Assembly: GCA_031379665.1 (NCBI GenBank)
Contig: JANNFI010000064.1
Span: 1-64,000 of the forward strand
Direction of reading: 5' to 3'
Origin: SZUA-254 sp031379665
GTDB taxonomy: Bacteria; Bacteroidota; Ignavibacteria; UBA10030; SZUA-254
DNA length: 64,000 nucleotides
Shown here: positions 26,495 through 35,535 of the stretch, one piece after another
How the letters are laid out: each line of letters opens with the position of its first letter
Numbering within the stretch: position 1 is the stretch's first letter
The notes under the pieces: model-generated
Told to the model about the DNA's origin: nothing
What the model saw: only the letters and a program-made list of their open reading frames with translations
Database searches by the model: none
Made by a program: the position numbers and the translations under genes

Positions 26495-27637
26495 ATGACC
26501 GCAAAACTCGTACTCGAAAACGGACTCGTCTTCGAAGGCCCATCGTTCGGCGCCGACACCGAGGCGTACGGCGAGATCGTCTTCAACACCAGCCTCACCG
26601 GATACCAGGAGGTCATCACCGACCCGTCCTACTGCGCTCAGATCGTGACGATGACCAACCCCCTCATCGGTAACTACGGCGTCAACGACGACGACCTCGA
26701 ATCGTCGCATCCCCGTGTCGCCGGTTTCGTGGTCCGGGAGTATTCGGAAATCTACAGCAACCACAGGGCCACGGGCAGCCTCGGCGCCTGGCTCCGGCAA
26801 CACAACATTCCGGCGATCCAGGGAATCGACACCAGGATGCTGACCCGCGTGATCCGCACGTCGGGCGCGATGCGCGCCGTCCTCAGCGCCACCGGCGCCG
26901 GCGATGCGGTCTTGCTCGAAAAAGTGAGGGCCACCCCGACGATGTCCGGGCTCGACCTCGCGCGCGAGGTGACCTGTGCCGAACCGTACACCTGGGATAC
27001 GCTCGATACGACCCCGTACGCCCTTGGCCGGGGGGAAGGGGCGACGCACCACCGGGAACCCCACGTCGTGGTGTACGACTACGGGATCAAGCGGAACATC
27101 CTCCGGCGGCTGAGGAGCCACGGTTGCAGGCTCACCGTCGTGCCGGCGTCGTTTCCCGCCACCGACGTGCTTGCGATGAACCCTGACGGCATTTTTCTCT
27201 CGAACGGACCGGGTGATCCCGAAGCCGTAGGCTATGGAATCGAGAACATCCGTACGCTCCTGGGGAGGAAACCGATCTTCGGTATCTGCCTCGGTCACCA
27301 GCTCCTCGCCCTCGCGCTGGGAGGCAGGACCTACAAGCTCAAGTTCGGCCACCGCGGGGCGAACCATCCGGTGAAAAACCTCGTCACCAGCGAAATCGAA
27401 ATCACATCGCAGAACCACGGGTTCGCGGTCGACCCGGACTCCCTCGACGCCGCCGAGGTCGAAATCACCCACGTCAATCTCAACGACGGGACGAATGAGG
27501 GGTTCCGCCACCGGCATCTCCCCGTGTTTTCGGTCCAGTACCATCCCGAGGCATCGCCGGGGCCGCACGACAGCGATTACCTCTTCCGCCAGTTCTCCAG
27601 GATGCTCGCCGATCACGCTGCGGTCAGCGCCTTGTGA
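26495..27637 (+). CDS. carA: Carbamoyl-phosphate synthase small subunit
   Basis: A 380-residue glutaminase subunit that hydrolyses glutamine and passes ammonia to CarB for carbamoyl phosphate, feeding pyrimidine and arginine synthesis. The N-terminal domain has MTAKLVLENGLVFEG and FNTSLTGYQEVITDPSY. The C-terminal class I amidotransferase has the nucleophile elbow FGICLGHQ and the triad end QYHPEASPGPHD. ATG 26495 matches the family start. The reading frame extends further upstream without conservation. carB is not adjacent, so the large subunit must be encoded elsewhere. dut follows after 24 bases. Confidence 0.97.
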   Translation: MTAKLVLENGLVFEGPSFGADTEAYGEIVFNTSLTGYQEVITDPSYCAQIVTMTNPLIGNYGVNDDDLESSHPRVAGFVVREYSEIYSNHRATGSLGAWLRQHNIPAIQGIDTRMLTRVIRTSGAMRAVLSATGAGDAVLLEKVRATPTMSGLDLAREVTCAEPYTWDTLDTTPYALGRGEGATHHREPHVVVYDYGIKRNILRRLRSHGCRLTVVPASFPATDVLAMNPDGIFLSNGPGDPEAVGYGIENIRTLLGRKPIFGICLGHQLLALALGGRTYKLKFGHRGANHPVKNLVTSEIEITSQNHGFAVDPDSLDAAEVEITHVNLNDGTNEGFRHRHLPVFSVQYHPEASPGPHDSDYLFRQFSRMLADHAAVSAL

Positions 27638-27661
27638 ATACCCTGTGAAATACCCTTGACC

Positions 27662-28105
27662 ATGCGGATACCAATCGCCAGGATGCCCGGATCCGGGACA
27701 GACGTTCCCCTCCCGGCGTACGCGACGGAGGGTTCCTCCGGTATGGACCTTCGCGCCGTTATCGGCGCGACGCTGACGCTTCTCCCGGGCGAGACACATC
27801 TGGTGCCCTGCGGGATCATGATCGCCATCCCCGAAGGATTCGAAGGGCAGGTTCGTCCGAGGAGCGGCCTTGCGGCGAAGCACGGGATCGGGGTGCTCAA
27901 TGCCCCCGGCACGATCGACTCGGATTACCGGGGGGAAGTCAAGATCATCCTCACCAATTTCGGAAAAGTCCCGTTCCCGATCACCCGCGGCGACAGGATC
28001 GCGCAGCTCGTCATTGCGCCGGTCGCAAGGGCGGAGTGGGAGGAATCGGCTGACCTCGGGGGGACCGGCAGGGGCTCCGGGGGCTTCGGCCACACCGGGA
28101 AATAG
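27662..28105 (+). CDS. dut: dUTP diphosphatase
   Basis: A 147-residue trimeric-type dUTPase, which converts dUTP to dUMP and pyrophosphate. All five motifs are present: SSGMDLRA, GQVRPRSGLAAKHGI (motif 2, 3 region), GTIDSDYRGEV with the catalytic Asp, RIAQLVI, and the C-terminal arm GSGGFGHTG. ATG 27662 is chosen over the in-frame TTG two codons upstream. It lies between carA and rsmI on one strand with short gaps, a probable operon. Confidence 0.97.
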   Translation: MRIPIARMPGSGTDVPLPAYATEGSSGMDLRAVIGATLTLLPGETHLVPCGIMIAIPEGFEGQVRPRSGLAAKHGIGVLNAPGTIDSDYRGEVKIILTNFGKVPFPITRGDRIAQLVIAPVARAEWEESADLGGTGRGSGGFGHTGK

Positions 28106-28111
28106 GCTGCG

Positions 28112-28801
28112 ATGGCACCCGCCGGATTGCTCTACCTCGTTTCGACGCCGATCGGGAACCCCGAGGACATCACCCACCGCGCGCTGCGCATACTCACCGA
28201 ATCGGATGTCATCGTCTGCGAGGAACGGAAGGAAGGTGAGCGACTCCTTGCCCGCTACGCCATCCGCGGAAAAGCCGTCGAGCTGTTGAACGAGCACAAC
28301 GAAGCGGCGGCCTCCTGGCACATACTGGAACACCTCCGGGGCGGTCGGAACGTCGCCGTCGTCTCCGATGCCGGCACTCCGGTCTTCTCCGACCCCGGCC
28401 GGATCCTCGTTCAGCGAGCGATCGAAGCCGGCATCATCATCATCCCCGTCCCCGGCGCCTCCTCGCTCCTGCCGGCCCTCACCGTCAGCGGGTTCCCTCT
28501 CGATAGTTTCGTGTTCTGCGGTTTCCTCTCGCCGAAATCGAACCGGCGGCGGACGGAACTCCACGCACTTCGGCAGGAAAAACGGACGATGATCCTGATG
28601 GACACGCCCTACCGGCTCGCCGCCCTCCTCAAGGACGTCGCGGAAGTGCTGGGGGGGGAGCGACGGGTCTGCGTCGCCTTCAACCTCACGATGAGCGACG
28701 AGACTATTTACCGGGGGAGCGCCGCCGAACTCTCGGCTGTCGCGTCGAAGAAGAACCTGAAGGGTGAATTCGTCCTCGTCGTGGAGGGGCGTCCCCGATG
28801 A
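28112..28801 (+). CDS. rsmI: 16S rRNA (cytidine-1402-2'-O)-methyltransferase
   Basis: A 229-residue RsmI of the tetrapyrrole-methylase fold that 2'-O-methylates C1402 of 16S rRNA. Signatures are LYLVSTPIGNPEDITHRAL, CEERKEGERLL, VVSDAGTPVFSDPG and VPGASSLLPALTVSG, then FCGFLSP. The length is slightly below the usual 280 residues because the C-terminal extension is missing. Six bases after dut. Confidence 0.93.
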   Translation: MAPAGLLYLVSTPIGNPEDITHRALRILTESDVIVCEERKEGERLLARYAIRGKAVELLNEHNEAAASWHILEHLRGGRNVAVVSDAGTPVFSDPGRILVQRAIEAGIIIIPVPGASSLLPALTVSGFPLDSFVFCGFLSPKSNRRRTELHALRQEKRTMILMDTPYRLAALLKDVAEVLGGERRVCVAFNLTMSDETIYRGSAAELSAVASKKNLKGEFVLVVEGRPR

Positions 28802-28847
28802 TCGCCTCGCGGCCCACGTGCCGGCTCACCCGGGCGCCCCGGGAGGT

Positions 28848-28876
28848 TTGCATCTCCATCGTCGAATCTCTATATT
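28848..28876 (+). promoter_or_regulatory. Probable sigma70 promoter for the DipZ-like gene
   Basis: TTGCAT (28848-28853), exactly 17 nt, TATATT (28871-28876). The start codon ATG 28894 is only 18 bases after the -10, so the leader would be about 11 nt and carries no Shine-Dalgarno. Confidence 0.6.
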
Positions 28877-28893
28877 TTTTCTGAACGCCTCTC

Positions 28894-29907
28894 ATGGAAA
28901 TCCTTCAAAAACAATTCCGGGCCCCCGAGCTCTACGGCAATTTCTGGATAAACTCCGAACCCGTCCCGATCTCCTCCCTCCAGGGTTCCGTCGCACTCGT
29001 CGAATTCTGGGACTACACCTCTCAGGCCTGGGTCCGCGGCGCCCCCTACGTCCGGGAGTGGGAACGACGCTACCGCGATAGCGGCCTGGTGGTGATCGGG
29101 GTGCATACCCCGCGATTCCCCTTCGGGCGTGATCCCGGGCGGGTCCGGAAGGCTGTAGAAACATTCGGCGTCAAATATCCGGTCTTGATGGACAATGATT
29201 TCCTCGTCTGGGGCGCCTACCGATCGACCGCCTGGCCCACGAAATATCTCGTCGACAAGAACGGTTTCATGCGCTACGTCCACGGCGGGGAGGGGTCCTA
29301 CCAGAATTTCGAGCAGTCGATACAGTCGCTCCTCCACGAAATAGGATACCAGCCCGACATTCCGTCGTTGATGGAACCTGTCCGTGACATCGACCGGCCG
29401 GGGGCGTTCTGCTTCCGGGCTACCCCGGAAATCCTCGCGGGGTGGCAGAGGGGCACCATCGGCAACATCGAGGGCTTCGCGCCCGAGTCGACCATCCGCT
29501 ATGCGGACCCCGGGGTCTACGTCGAGGGGAGGATTTACCTCGACGGTGTCTGGAGCACCCACCGCTCCCACATCCGCCTGAGCGAGCCCGAAGGGGGGAG
29601 CGGCAGCCTCACCATCCGGTACCAGGCGAAGGAAGTCGCCATCGTGCTCGAACCGGAAGGCGAAAAGAATTTCCAGGTGTTCGTCCGTCAGGACGGCCAG
29701 CACCTCGACCCGACGAATTCAGGGGAGGATGTCTTCGCCGACGTCGAGGGGAGGAGTTTCCTGAGGGTCGACGAGGCGCGGCTCTTCCGCGTGGTCAACA
29801 ACCCGGAATATGGGGAGCACACGCTGACACTCACTTCGCGGTCGAACGGACTCTCACTCTACTGCGTATCGTTCGGCTCCTGCGTCATCCCCGAAATGAT
29901 TTCCTGA
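28894..29907 (+). CDS. DipZ/TlpA-like thioredoxin-fold protein lacking the CxxC cysteines
   Basis: A 337-residue protein whose first ~150 residues follow the soluble redoxin domain of DipZ-type proteins: VEFWDYTSQAW where DipZ has a WTYxCxxC motif, then GLVVIGVHTPRF, GVKYPVLMDND, AWPTKYLVDKNG. Both redox cysteines are replaced (Ser43 and Trp46), so disulfide exchange is not expected. The C-terminal half is a beta-sandwich like the CBM-type domain at the end of DipZ (GRIYLDGVWSTHRSHIRL). No signal peptide or membrane segment is visible, so the protein is predicted cytoplasmic. Its role is unknown; a binding or regulatory function is plausible. Confidence 0.75.
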   Translation: MEILQKQFRAPELYGNFWINSEPVPISSLQGSVALVEFWDYTSQAWVRGAPYVREWERRYRDSGLVVIGVHTPRFPFGRDPGRVRKAVETFGVKYPVLMDNDFLVWGAYRSTAWPTKYLVDKNGFMRYVHGGEGSYQNFEQSIQSLLHEIGYQPDIPSLMEPVRDIDRPGAFCFRATPEILAGWQRGTIGNIEGFAPESTIRYADPGVYVEGRIYLDGVWSTHRSHIRLSEPEGGSGSLTIRYQAKEVAIVLEPEGEKNFQVFVRQDGQHLDPTNSGEDVFADVEGRSFLRVDEARLFRVVNNPEYGEHTLTLTSRSNGLSLYCVSFGSCVIPEMIS

Positions 29908-29962
29908 CCCGCCCCGCACCCCCCGTTTTTATTTTACCTGAATCCCTGCTATCTTTGATCCT

Positions 29963-32900
29963 ATGACAGGATTCAAAGACCTTCTCCGCAAGAAAATCGT
30001 CGTATTTGACGGTGCTATGGGCACAAGCATTCAGACGCAGAACCCGAGCGCCGACGATTACGGCGGTGAACGGTATGCCGGATGCAACGAGTATCTTGTC
30101 ATCAGCCGCCCTGAGATCGTCAGGAACGTCCACGCCGGTTTCCTGGAGGCCGGGGCCGACGTGATCGAGACCGACACCTTTGGCGCGACGTCGGTGGTCC
30201 TCGCGGAGTACGGCCTTGAGGGCAGGGTGTTCGAACTCAACCGGGCGGCGGCGGCGCTCGCCCGGGAGGTCGCCGACCAGTTTACGACCCCATCGCGGCC
30301 GAGGTTCGTCGCGGGGTCGATGGGCCCCACCACGAAGCTCCCGACGCTCGGCCACATCACCTTCAGCGCCCTCGAGCAGGCATTCTACGACCAGGCCCGC
30401 GGCCTGGCGGAAGGGGGCGTCGACCTCTTCGTCATCGAAACGTGCCAGGACATCCTGCAGGCGAAGGGGGCGCTGGCCGGGGTCAAACGATATTTCTCCG
30501 ACGCGGGAAAAGTCCTCCCGGTGATCGTCTCGGTCACCGTCGAGCAGGCCGGTACGATGCTTCTGGGAACGGAAATCGCCGCGGCGCTGACTGCGCTCGA
30601 ACCGTTCCAACCCGACATGATCGGGATGAACTGCGCCACCGGCCCGAAGGAGATGTCGGAGAGCATCCGCCACCTCTGCCGCCACAGTCCGGTCCCCGTC
30701 TTCGTGATGCCGAATGCCGGGATCCCCGAGAACGTTGGCGGGCTGGCGCACTACCACCTGACACCCGACGAACTTGTCCGGTACCTCCACCATTTCGTGA
30801 CCGACCTCGGCGTCTCCGCCGTCGGGGGATGCTGCGGGACCACCCCGGAGCACATCAGGGCACTGGTGGCATCGGTGGGTTCCCTCGCGCCGCCCGACCG
30901 GGTCTGGACCCCTGCGCCCGGGTGCTCGAGCCTCTACCAGCACGTGCCGTACCGCACGGCGCCCGCGCCCACCCTCATTGGCGAGCGCACCAACGCGAAC
31001 GGCAGCCGAAAATTCCGAGACCTCCTGGCGGCCGAAGACTGGGAGGCGATGACGGCGATGGGGAAGGAACAGGCGAAGGAGGGGGCCCACCTCCTGGACG
31101 TCTGCGTGGCGTTCGTCGGGAGGGACGAGGCCCGCGACATGAAGGAATACGTCCCCCGGCTCAACACGCAGGTCACGCTTCCGCTGATGATCGACTCGAC
31201 CGAACCTCCGGTCATCGAGGAAGCTTTGATGCGCATCTCGGGCAAGGCCGTCGTCAATTCGATCAACTTCGAGGACGGCGGTGAACGTCTGCACAAGGTC
31301 CTGGGGCTCTGCCGGAAGTACGGCGCAGCGGTGGTCGCGCTGACGATTGACGAAGAGGGGATGGCGAAATCGGTGGAACGCAAGGTCGCGATCGCCAGCC
31401 GGATCCTTGAAATAGCCACCGGGACCTACGGGATGCGGGAGAGCGACGTCATCTTCGATCCCCTGACGTTCACGCTCGGATCCGGGGACCCGGAATTCCG
31501 CGAGGCCGGCCTCCACACTCTCAACGGCATTCGCGAAATCAAACGGCTCCACCCCGAGGTCCAGACGAGCCTCGGGGTGAGCAACATCTCCTTCGGCCTC
31601 TCCCCGGGTACCCGCCACGCCCTCAACAGCGTCTTCCTCCATTATGCCATCGAGGCCGGGCTTGATATGGCGATCGTCCACGCATCGAAAATCCTTCCCC
31701 TCTACCGGATCCCGGAAGAGGCGCGCGAGGTCTGTCGCAGGCTCATCTTCAACGAACACCCGGGGGGAGAGGACCCGCTCAAGCGGCTCCTCACGTTGTT
31801 CTCCACCGGAACGGCAGCCGTGCGTCCGGTACAGTCCGCCGACACCCCCGTGGAGGAGCGCCTGAAACGGCGGATCATCGATGGCGACAAGGTCGGGTTG
31901 AAGGAGGATCTGGACTCAGCACTGAAAACGAATTCGGCCCTCGACATTATTAACGTCATCCTCCTTGACGGGATGAAAACCGTCGGCGAGCTTTTCGGGA
32001 GCGGACAAATGCAGCTGCCGTTCGTCCTGCAGTCCGCGGAAGTGATGAAGACCGCAGTCGCCTACCTTGAGCAATTCATGGACAAGGCCGAGGCGACGTC
32101 CAAGGGCACCATCGTCCTGGCGACGGTGAAGGGCGACGTCCACGACATCGGGAAGAACCTCGTGGACATCATCCTGACGAACAACGGCTACAAAGTGATC
32201 AACCTCGGCATCCAGTGCGCGCTCGAGAAGATGCTCCAGGCCTGGCGAGACCACGGGGCGGACGCGATCGGGATGTCCGGGCTCCTGGTGAAGTCCACCC
32301 TCATTATGAAGGAAAACCTCGAGGTGCTCAGGGAGAGGGACCTCGCCATCCCGGTGATCCTCGGCGGAGCCGCCCTCACCCGCCGGTACGTGGAATCGGA
32401 CCTGAACGCGATCCATCCGGGGAGGGTGTTCTACGCCCGCGACGCATTCGACGGCCTCAGGTTGATGGAGCGGATCGGGGCCGGGCTCGAAACGCCGGCG
32501 CCTGCCGGTGGGACGGTGGACGACGCGGCAAGTGTTGCGGCGGCGGAGAGTGACGACCCCGGGACCGGATACGAGGCGAAAATCATGCTGGCAACGACCG
32601 ACGTCGACGCGACGGTCCCCGTCAGGGTGCTCCGGCAGGCCACGATCCCCTCGGTGCCGTTCTTCGGGACGAAGGTAGTCCGGGACATTCCCCTGCGGGA
32701 GGTATACCGCTATATCAATGAGATCGCGCTCATCCGCGGTCAATGGCAGGTGAAAAAGGGAAAACTGTCGCCGGATGAATACCGGCGGATCCTCGATGAA
32801 AAAATCCATCCGGCGCTACGGCAACTGCAGGAGGAGGCGGAGCGCGAACGGCTGCTCCGTCCCGACGTCGTGTACGGGTATTATCCCTGTCGCTCCGAAG

Positions 32901-33481
32901 GCGACGACCTCGTCGTCTTCGCGCCCGACGGGAACACCGACCCGTCAGAACCTTGGGATCCGGGACGGGGCGCTCCGCTGAAGGAAGTCGTCCGGTTCAC
33001 GTTTCCGCGGCAACAGAAGGACCGTCGGCTGAACATCGCCGATTTTTTCATCCCGGGCGCGGGCGGCGAGTACGACGTCCTCGGTATCCAGCTTGTCACC
33101 GTCGGGTTGAGGGCGTCGGAACACGCGAAGTCCCTCTTCGACTCGAACCGCTACCAGGAATACCTCTATTTCCACGGCCTGAGCGTGGAGACGGCCGAGG
33201 GTCTGGCGGAGTACTGGCACAAAGTCGTCCGGGGTGAAATGGGTATCGGTGGGGAGGACGCCCCGGAGATCAAGAAGCTGTTCGGTCAGAAGTACAGGGG
33301 ATCCCGGTACAGTTTTGGATACCCAGCCTGTCCGGCGCTGGAGGACCAGGAAAAGCTGTTCGTCCTGCTCAAACCGGAGAGGATCGGGGTATCGCTGACG
33401 GAAGAGTTTCAGCTGGTCCCGGAACAATCAACCACCGCCATCATCGTCCATCACCCGGATGCGCGGTATTTCACCATTTGA
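29963..33481 (+). CDS. metH: Cobalamin-dependent methionine synthase
   Basis: A 1172-residue full-length MetH that moves a methyl group from methyltetrahydrofolate to homocysteine through methylcobalamin. The homocysteine domain (1-~310) has DGAMGTSIQ and zinc cysteines in GMNCATGP and GGCCGTTPEH. The pterin domain is ~335-600 (IGERTNANGSRKFRD). The cap and B12 domain are ~640-860, with the axial ligand His727 in GDVHDIGKN. The SAM-binding activation domain is ~900-1172 (FGYPACPALEDQ). All modules are present, so reactivation should work. No riboswitch precedes it. A B12 uptake operon lies about 5 kb upstream. Confidence 0.97.
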   Translation: MTGFKDLLRKKIVVFDGAMGTSIQTQNPSADDYGGERYAGCNEYLVISRPEIVRNVHAGFLEAGADVIETDTFGATSVVLAEYGLEGRVFELNRAAAALAREVADQFTTPSRPRFVAGSMGPTTKLPTLGHITFSALEQAFYDQARGLAEGGVDLFVIETCQDILQAKGALAGVKRYFSDAGKVLPVIVSVTVEQAGTMLLGTEIAAALTALEPFQPDMIGMNCATGPKEMSESIRHLCRHSPVPVFVMPNAGIPENVGGLAHYHLTPDELVRYLHHFVTDLGVSAVGGCCGTTPEHIRALVASVGSLAPPDRVWTPAPGCSSLYQHVPYRTAPAPTLIGERTNANGSRKFRDLLAAEDWEAMTAMGKEQAKEGAHLLDVCVAFVGRDEARDMKEYVPRLNTQVTLPLMIDSTEPPVIEEALMRISGKAVVNSINFEDGGERLHKVLGLCRKYGAAVVALTIDEEGMAKSVERKVAIASRILEIATGTYGMRESDVIFDPLTFTLGSGDPEFREAGLHTLNGIREIKRLHPEVQTSLGVSNISFGLSPGTRHALNSVFLHYAIEAGLDMAIVHASKILPLYRIPEEAREVCRRLIFNEHPGGEDPLKRLLTLFSTGTAAVRPVQSADTPVEERLKRRIIDGDKVGLKEDLDSALKTNSALDIINVILLDGMKTVGELFGSGQMQLPFVLQSAEVMKTAVAYLEQFMDKAEATSKGTIVLATVKGDVHDIGKNLVDIILTNNGYKVINLGIQCALEKMLQAWRDHGADAIGMSGLLVKSTLIMKENLEVLRERDLAIPVILGGAALTRRYVESDLNAIHPGRVFYARDAFDGLRLMERIGAGLETPAPAGGTVDDAASVAAAESDDPGTGYEAKIMLATTDVDATVPVRVLRQATIPSVPFFGTKVVRDIPLREVYRYINEIALIRGQWQVKKGKLSPDEYRRILDEKIHPALRQLQEEAERERLLRPDVVYGYYPCRSEGDDLVVFAPDGNTDPSEPWDPGRGAPLKEVVRFTFPRQQKDRRLNIADFFIPGAGGEYDVLGIQLVTVGLRASEHAKSLFDSNRYQEYLYFHGLSVETAEGLAEYWHKVVRGEMGIGGEDAPEIKKLFGQKYRGSRYSFGYPACPALEDQEKLFVLLKPERIGVSLTEEFQLVPEQSTTAIIVHHPDARYFTI

Positions 33482-33497
33482 GGGGCCCCTATAGGCT

Positions 33498-33526
33498 TTG
33501 GAAAATCCATGGGATTTCCCTATAAT
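33498..33526 (+). promoter_or_regulatory. Promoter-like sequence overlapping the start of the DUF309 gene
   Basis: TTGGAA (33498-33503), 17 nt, perfect TATAAT (33521-33526). Transcription would begin near 33532, at or just past ATG 33530, so if it is real the mRNA would be leaderless. Confidence 0.45.
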
Positions 33527-33910
33527 TTAATGAAGACGGTCGATAACGCTGAGTTTTACCGGGGGATCGAGGAATTCAACGGCGGACGGTATTTCGAATG
33601 CCACGACACCCTCGAAGCGCTCTGGGTGCTCACCTCAGGAGAGGAGAGACGATTTCTCCAGGGTTTGATCCAGGTCTCGGTGGGTTTCTACCACTTCTTC
33701 AACGCGAACCACAGCGGGGCGTTGAGCCAGTGGGGGAAGGGGACCGGTAAACTGCGGGAGTTCGCGCCCGCGTACGCGGGGATCGATATCGACGCGTTGC
33801 TCCGGAGCATTAGTGACTGGACGGCGGTTGCGTCGAGAGCGCTCTTCGGGGAGATCGTCCCGACGGATAATTTGAAAACACCAACTTTAGACATTCACCA
33901 CAACAGTTAA
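33509..33910 (+). CDS. DUF309 family protein
   Basis: A 133-residue cytoplasmic protein with the DUF309 core: FYRGIEEFNGGRYFECHDTLEALW, then RFLQGLIQVSVGFYHFFNAN. The family is all-helical and its function is unknown. ATG 33509 is the first start. ATG 33530, six residues upstream of the conserved core, is an alternative that coincides with the end of a good promoter. Neither start has a clear Shine-Dalgarno. The next gene (ferredoxin) starts 11 bases after its stop with a good ribosome-binding site. Confidence 0.85.
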   Translation: MGFPYNLMKTVDNAEFYRGIEEFNGGRYFECHDTLEALWVLTSGEERRFLQGLIQVSVGFYHFFNANHSGALSQWGKGTGKLREFAPAYAGIDIDALLRSISDWTAVASRALFGEIVPTDNLKTPTLDIHHNS

Positions 33911-33921
33911 CGGAGAGAACC

Positions 33922-34260
33922 ATGGCCACAATGATCACGGAAGAGTGCATCAATTGCGGGGCGTGCGAGCCCGAATGCCCGAACACCGCAATCTATGCCG
34001 GGGGCGTCAATTGGGATATGAACGGCGCGTCCAACCCGGCCCTCTCGGCGGAATTTTACTATATCGTCCCCGAGAAGTGCACGGAATGCGTCGGGCACTT
34101 CGATCAGGAACAGTGCGCGGCGGTCTGCCCGGTCGATTGCTGCGTGGCGGACCCCAACAGGGTGGAACCCGAAGAAGATCTTTATGTCAGGGCGAAGCAG
34201 CTCCATCCCTCGAAGGAGTTCGCTGAACTCTCCGCCACCACCTCACACTTCAGAAAATAA
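33922..34260 (+). CDS. 4Fe-4S dicluster ferredoxin (YfhL-like)
   Basis: A 112-residue ferredoxin. Cluster motif 1 is CINCGACEPECP. The second set of cysteines (CTECVGHFDQEQCAAVCP) has the widened spacing between its second and third Cys seen in YfhL/Alvin-type ferredoxins with low-potential clusters. The acidic tail ends HFRK. ACGGAGAG precedes ATG 33922. It transfers single electrons, but the partner is unknown. A strong terminator follows at 34282-34316. Confidence 0.93.
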   Translation: MATMITEECINCGACEPECPNTAIYAGGVNWDMNGASNPALSAEFYYIVPEKCTECVGHFDQEQCAAVCPVDCCVADPNRVEPEEDLYVRAKQLHPSKEFAELSATTSHFRK

Positions 34261-34281
34261 GTCCCGGACATCACGGGAGCG

Positions 34282-34316
34282 AGGTCGGTTGGACCGGGGG
34301 TTCAACCGACCTTTTT
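34282..34316 (+). terminator. Strong intrinsic terminator after the ferredoxin gene
   Basis: AGGTCGGTTG (34282-34291) pairs with CAACCGACCT (34303-34312), an uninterrupted 10-bp stem with an 11-nt loop, followed by TTTTT. Confidence 0.92.
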
Positions 34317-34323
34317 CATTACA

Positions 34324-35169
34324 ATGAAGATAGGCCCGTACACCATCGATCCGGTCGAGACCGGACGGTTCGCCCTCGACGGCGGCGCCATGTTCGGGGT
34401 CGTCCCCAAACCCCTCTGGAGCAGGACGAACCCGTCCGATGACCGCAACAGGATTACGCTGGCCGCGCGGGCGCTCCTGCTGCGCGACGGCAGGCGCACC
34501 ATCCTCGTGGACAACGGCAACGGGTCTAAATTCAACGACAAGCTTCGTGACATCTACCGCCTCGACACCACCGGCTCGGAGCTACGCTCGTCACTCGCGT
34601 CGCTCGGCGTCACGCCGGAAGCCGTCACCGACGTGATCCTGACCCATCTCCACTTCGACCACGCCGGCGGATCGACGCTCCTCGTGAACGGGAAGGCCGT
34701 CCCCGCGTTCCCCAACGCGAAATATTATGTCCAGCAGGAGCACTGGATGCAGGCGATGAATCCAACCCCGAAGGACCGCGCGAGCTTCTTCCCCGACGAC
34801 TTCCTGCCGCTGAAGGAAGCCGGCGTCCTGGAGTTCACCGACGGCGAAGGAGAACTCTTCCCCGGGGTCAGCGTCCTCGTGATGAACGGACATACGGCCG
34901 CGCAACAACTCCCGCTGATCTCCGACGGGACGACAACCCTTTTATTCTGCTGCGACCTTTTCCCCACCACCGCCCACCTCCCGCTGCCGTACGTAATGGC
35001 GTACGACCTCCGGCCCCTGACGACGCTCTCGGAGAAGGAAACAGTCCTTGAGCGGGCCGCGGCGGAGAAATGGGTGCTTTTCTTCGAACACGACCCCGAC
35101 ACCGTTGCCTGCACCGTCAAGCGGGGCGAGAAGGGGATCGGGATCGATACACCCGTCCGAATCGGGTGA
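34324..35169 (+). CDS. MBL-fold metallohydrolase
   Basis: A 281-residue metallo-beta-lactamase-fold hydrolase. The metal motif is THLHFDHAGG, with further ligands in MNGHTAAQQ and CCDLFPTTAH, and the terminal His in FFEHDPD. The overall order resembles quorum-quenching lactonases and similar thioesterase-like hydrolases, but the substrate cannot be told from sequence. No signal peptide. ATG 34324 begins 8 bases after a terminator with no Shine-Dalgarno, so its expression signals are unclear. Its stop overlaps the Rieske gene (GTGA). Confidence 0.88.
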   Translation: MKIGPYTIDPVETGRFALDGGAMFGVVPKPLWSRTNPSDDRNRITLAARALLLRDGRRTILVDNGNGSKFNDKLRDIYRLDTTGSELRSSLASLGVTPEAVTDVILTHLHFDHAGGSTLLVNGKAVPAFPNAKYYVQQEHWMQAMNPTPKDRASFFPDDFLPLKEAGVLEFTDGEGELFPGVSVLVMNGHTAAQQLPLISDGTTTLLFCCDLFPTTAHLPLPYVMAYDLRPLTTLSEKETVLERAAAEKWVLFFEHDPDTVACTVKRGEKGIGIDTPVRIG

Positions 35170-35498
35170 ACCGGGAACACCCGTTGCACAGCCAACGCTC
35201 CATCCGCGTCGCTTCGACTCACGACCTCGCCCGCGGACTTCAGCACCGGGTGCGGACGGAGGGATTTGACCTGTTCCTGGTGATGGTCGATGGGGTGGTG
35301 TATGCCTGCGACAACACCTGCGCACACCAGCATTTCGCCGAGCTCCACATCGGGAGGCTCAGCGGATGCCTGGTCACCTGCCCCAGGCACGGTTGGACAT
35401 ACGACATCCGGACGGGCGATTCGACCACCGGAGAGGGCCGAATCGGGACGTACCCGGTTTCGGTCCGGGGCGACGACGTGTTCGTCGACCTTCCATAA
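35166..35498 (+). CDS. Rieske [2Fe-2S] ferredoxin-like protein
   Basis: A 110-residue Rieske domain. The cluster ligands are Cys and His in CAH (CDNTCAHQHF) and Cys and His in CPRH (TCPRHGWTYD), the C-x-H...C-x2-H pattern of NirD- and ferredoxin-type Rieske proteins. Start: GTG 35166 overlaps the TGA of the MBL gene (GTGA), the best context. TTG 35184 is possible. It may serve as electron carrier for an oxygenase or for the upstream hydrolase's pathway. That link rests only on gene order. Confidence 0.85.
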   Translation: MNREHPLHSQRSIRVASTHDLARGLQHRVRTEGFDLFLVMVDGVVYACDNTCAHQHFAELHIGRLSGCLVTCPRHGWTYDIRTGDSTTGEGRIGTYPVSVRGDDVFVDLP

Positions 35499-35535
35499 TG
35501 CTGGTCAGCGCCACAACAGGGACGGGGCCGAAAGG

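Noticed and set aside
27638..27661. Repeat-like GTGAATACC/GTGAAATACC between carA and dut as an attachment or regulatory site
   Set aside because: The repeat is short and imperfect, with no other sign of integration or regulation.
26489..28564. A 691-codon open frame on the minus strand
   Set aside because: It lies antisense to carA, dut and rsmI, all recognisable. Long antisense frames are expected at this GC content, and its translation is low-complexity Arg/Asp/Val-rich with no motif.
29885..31759. A 624-codon minus-strand frame opposite metH
   Set aside because: It is a GC-bias shadow. metH has every family module.
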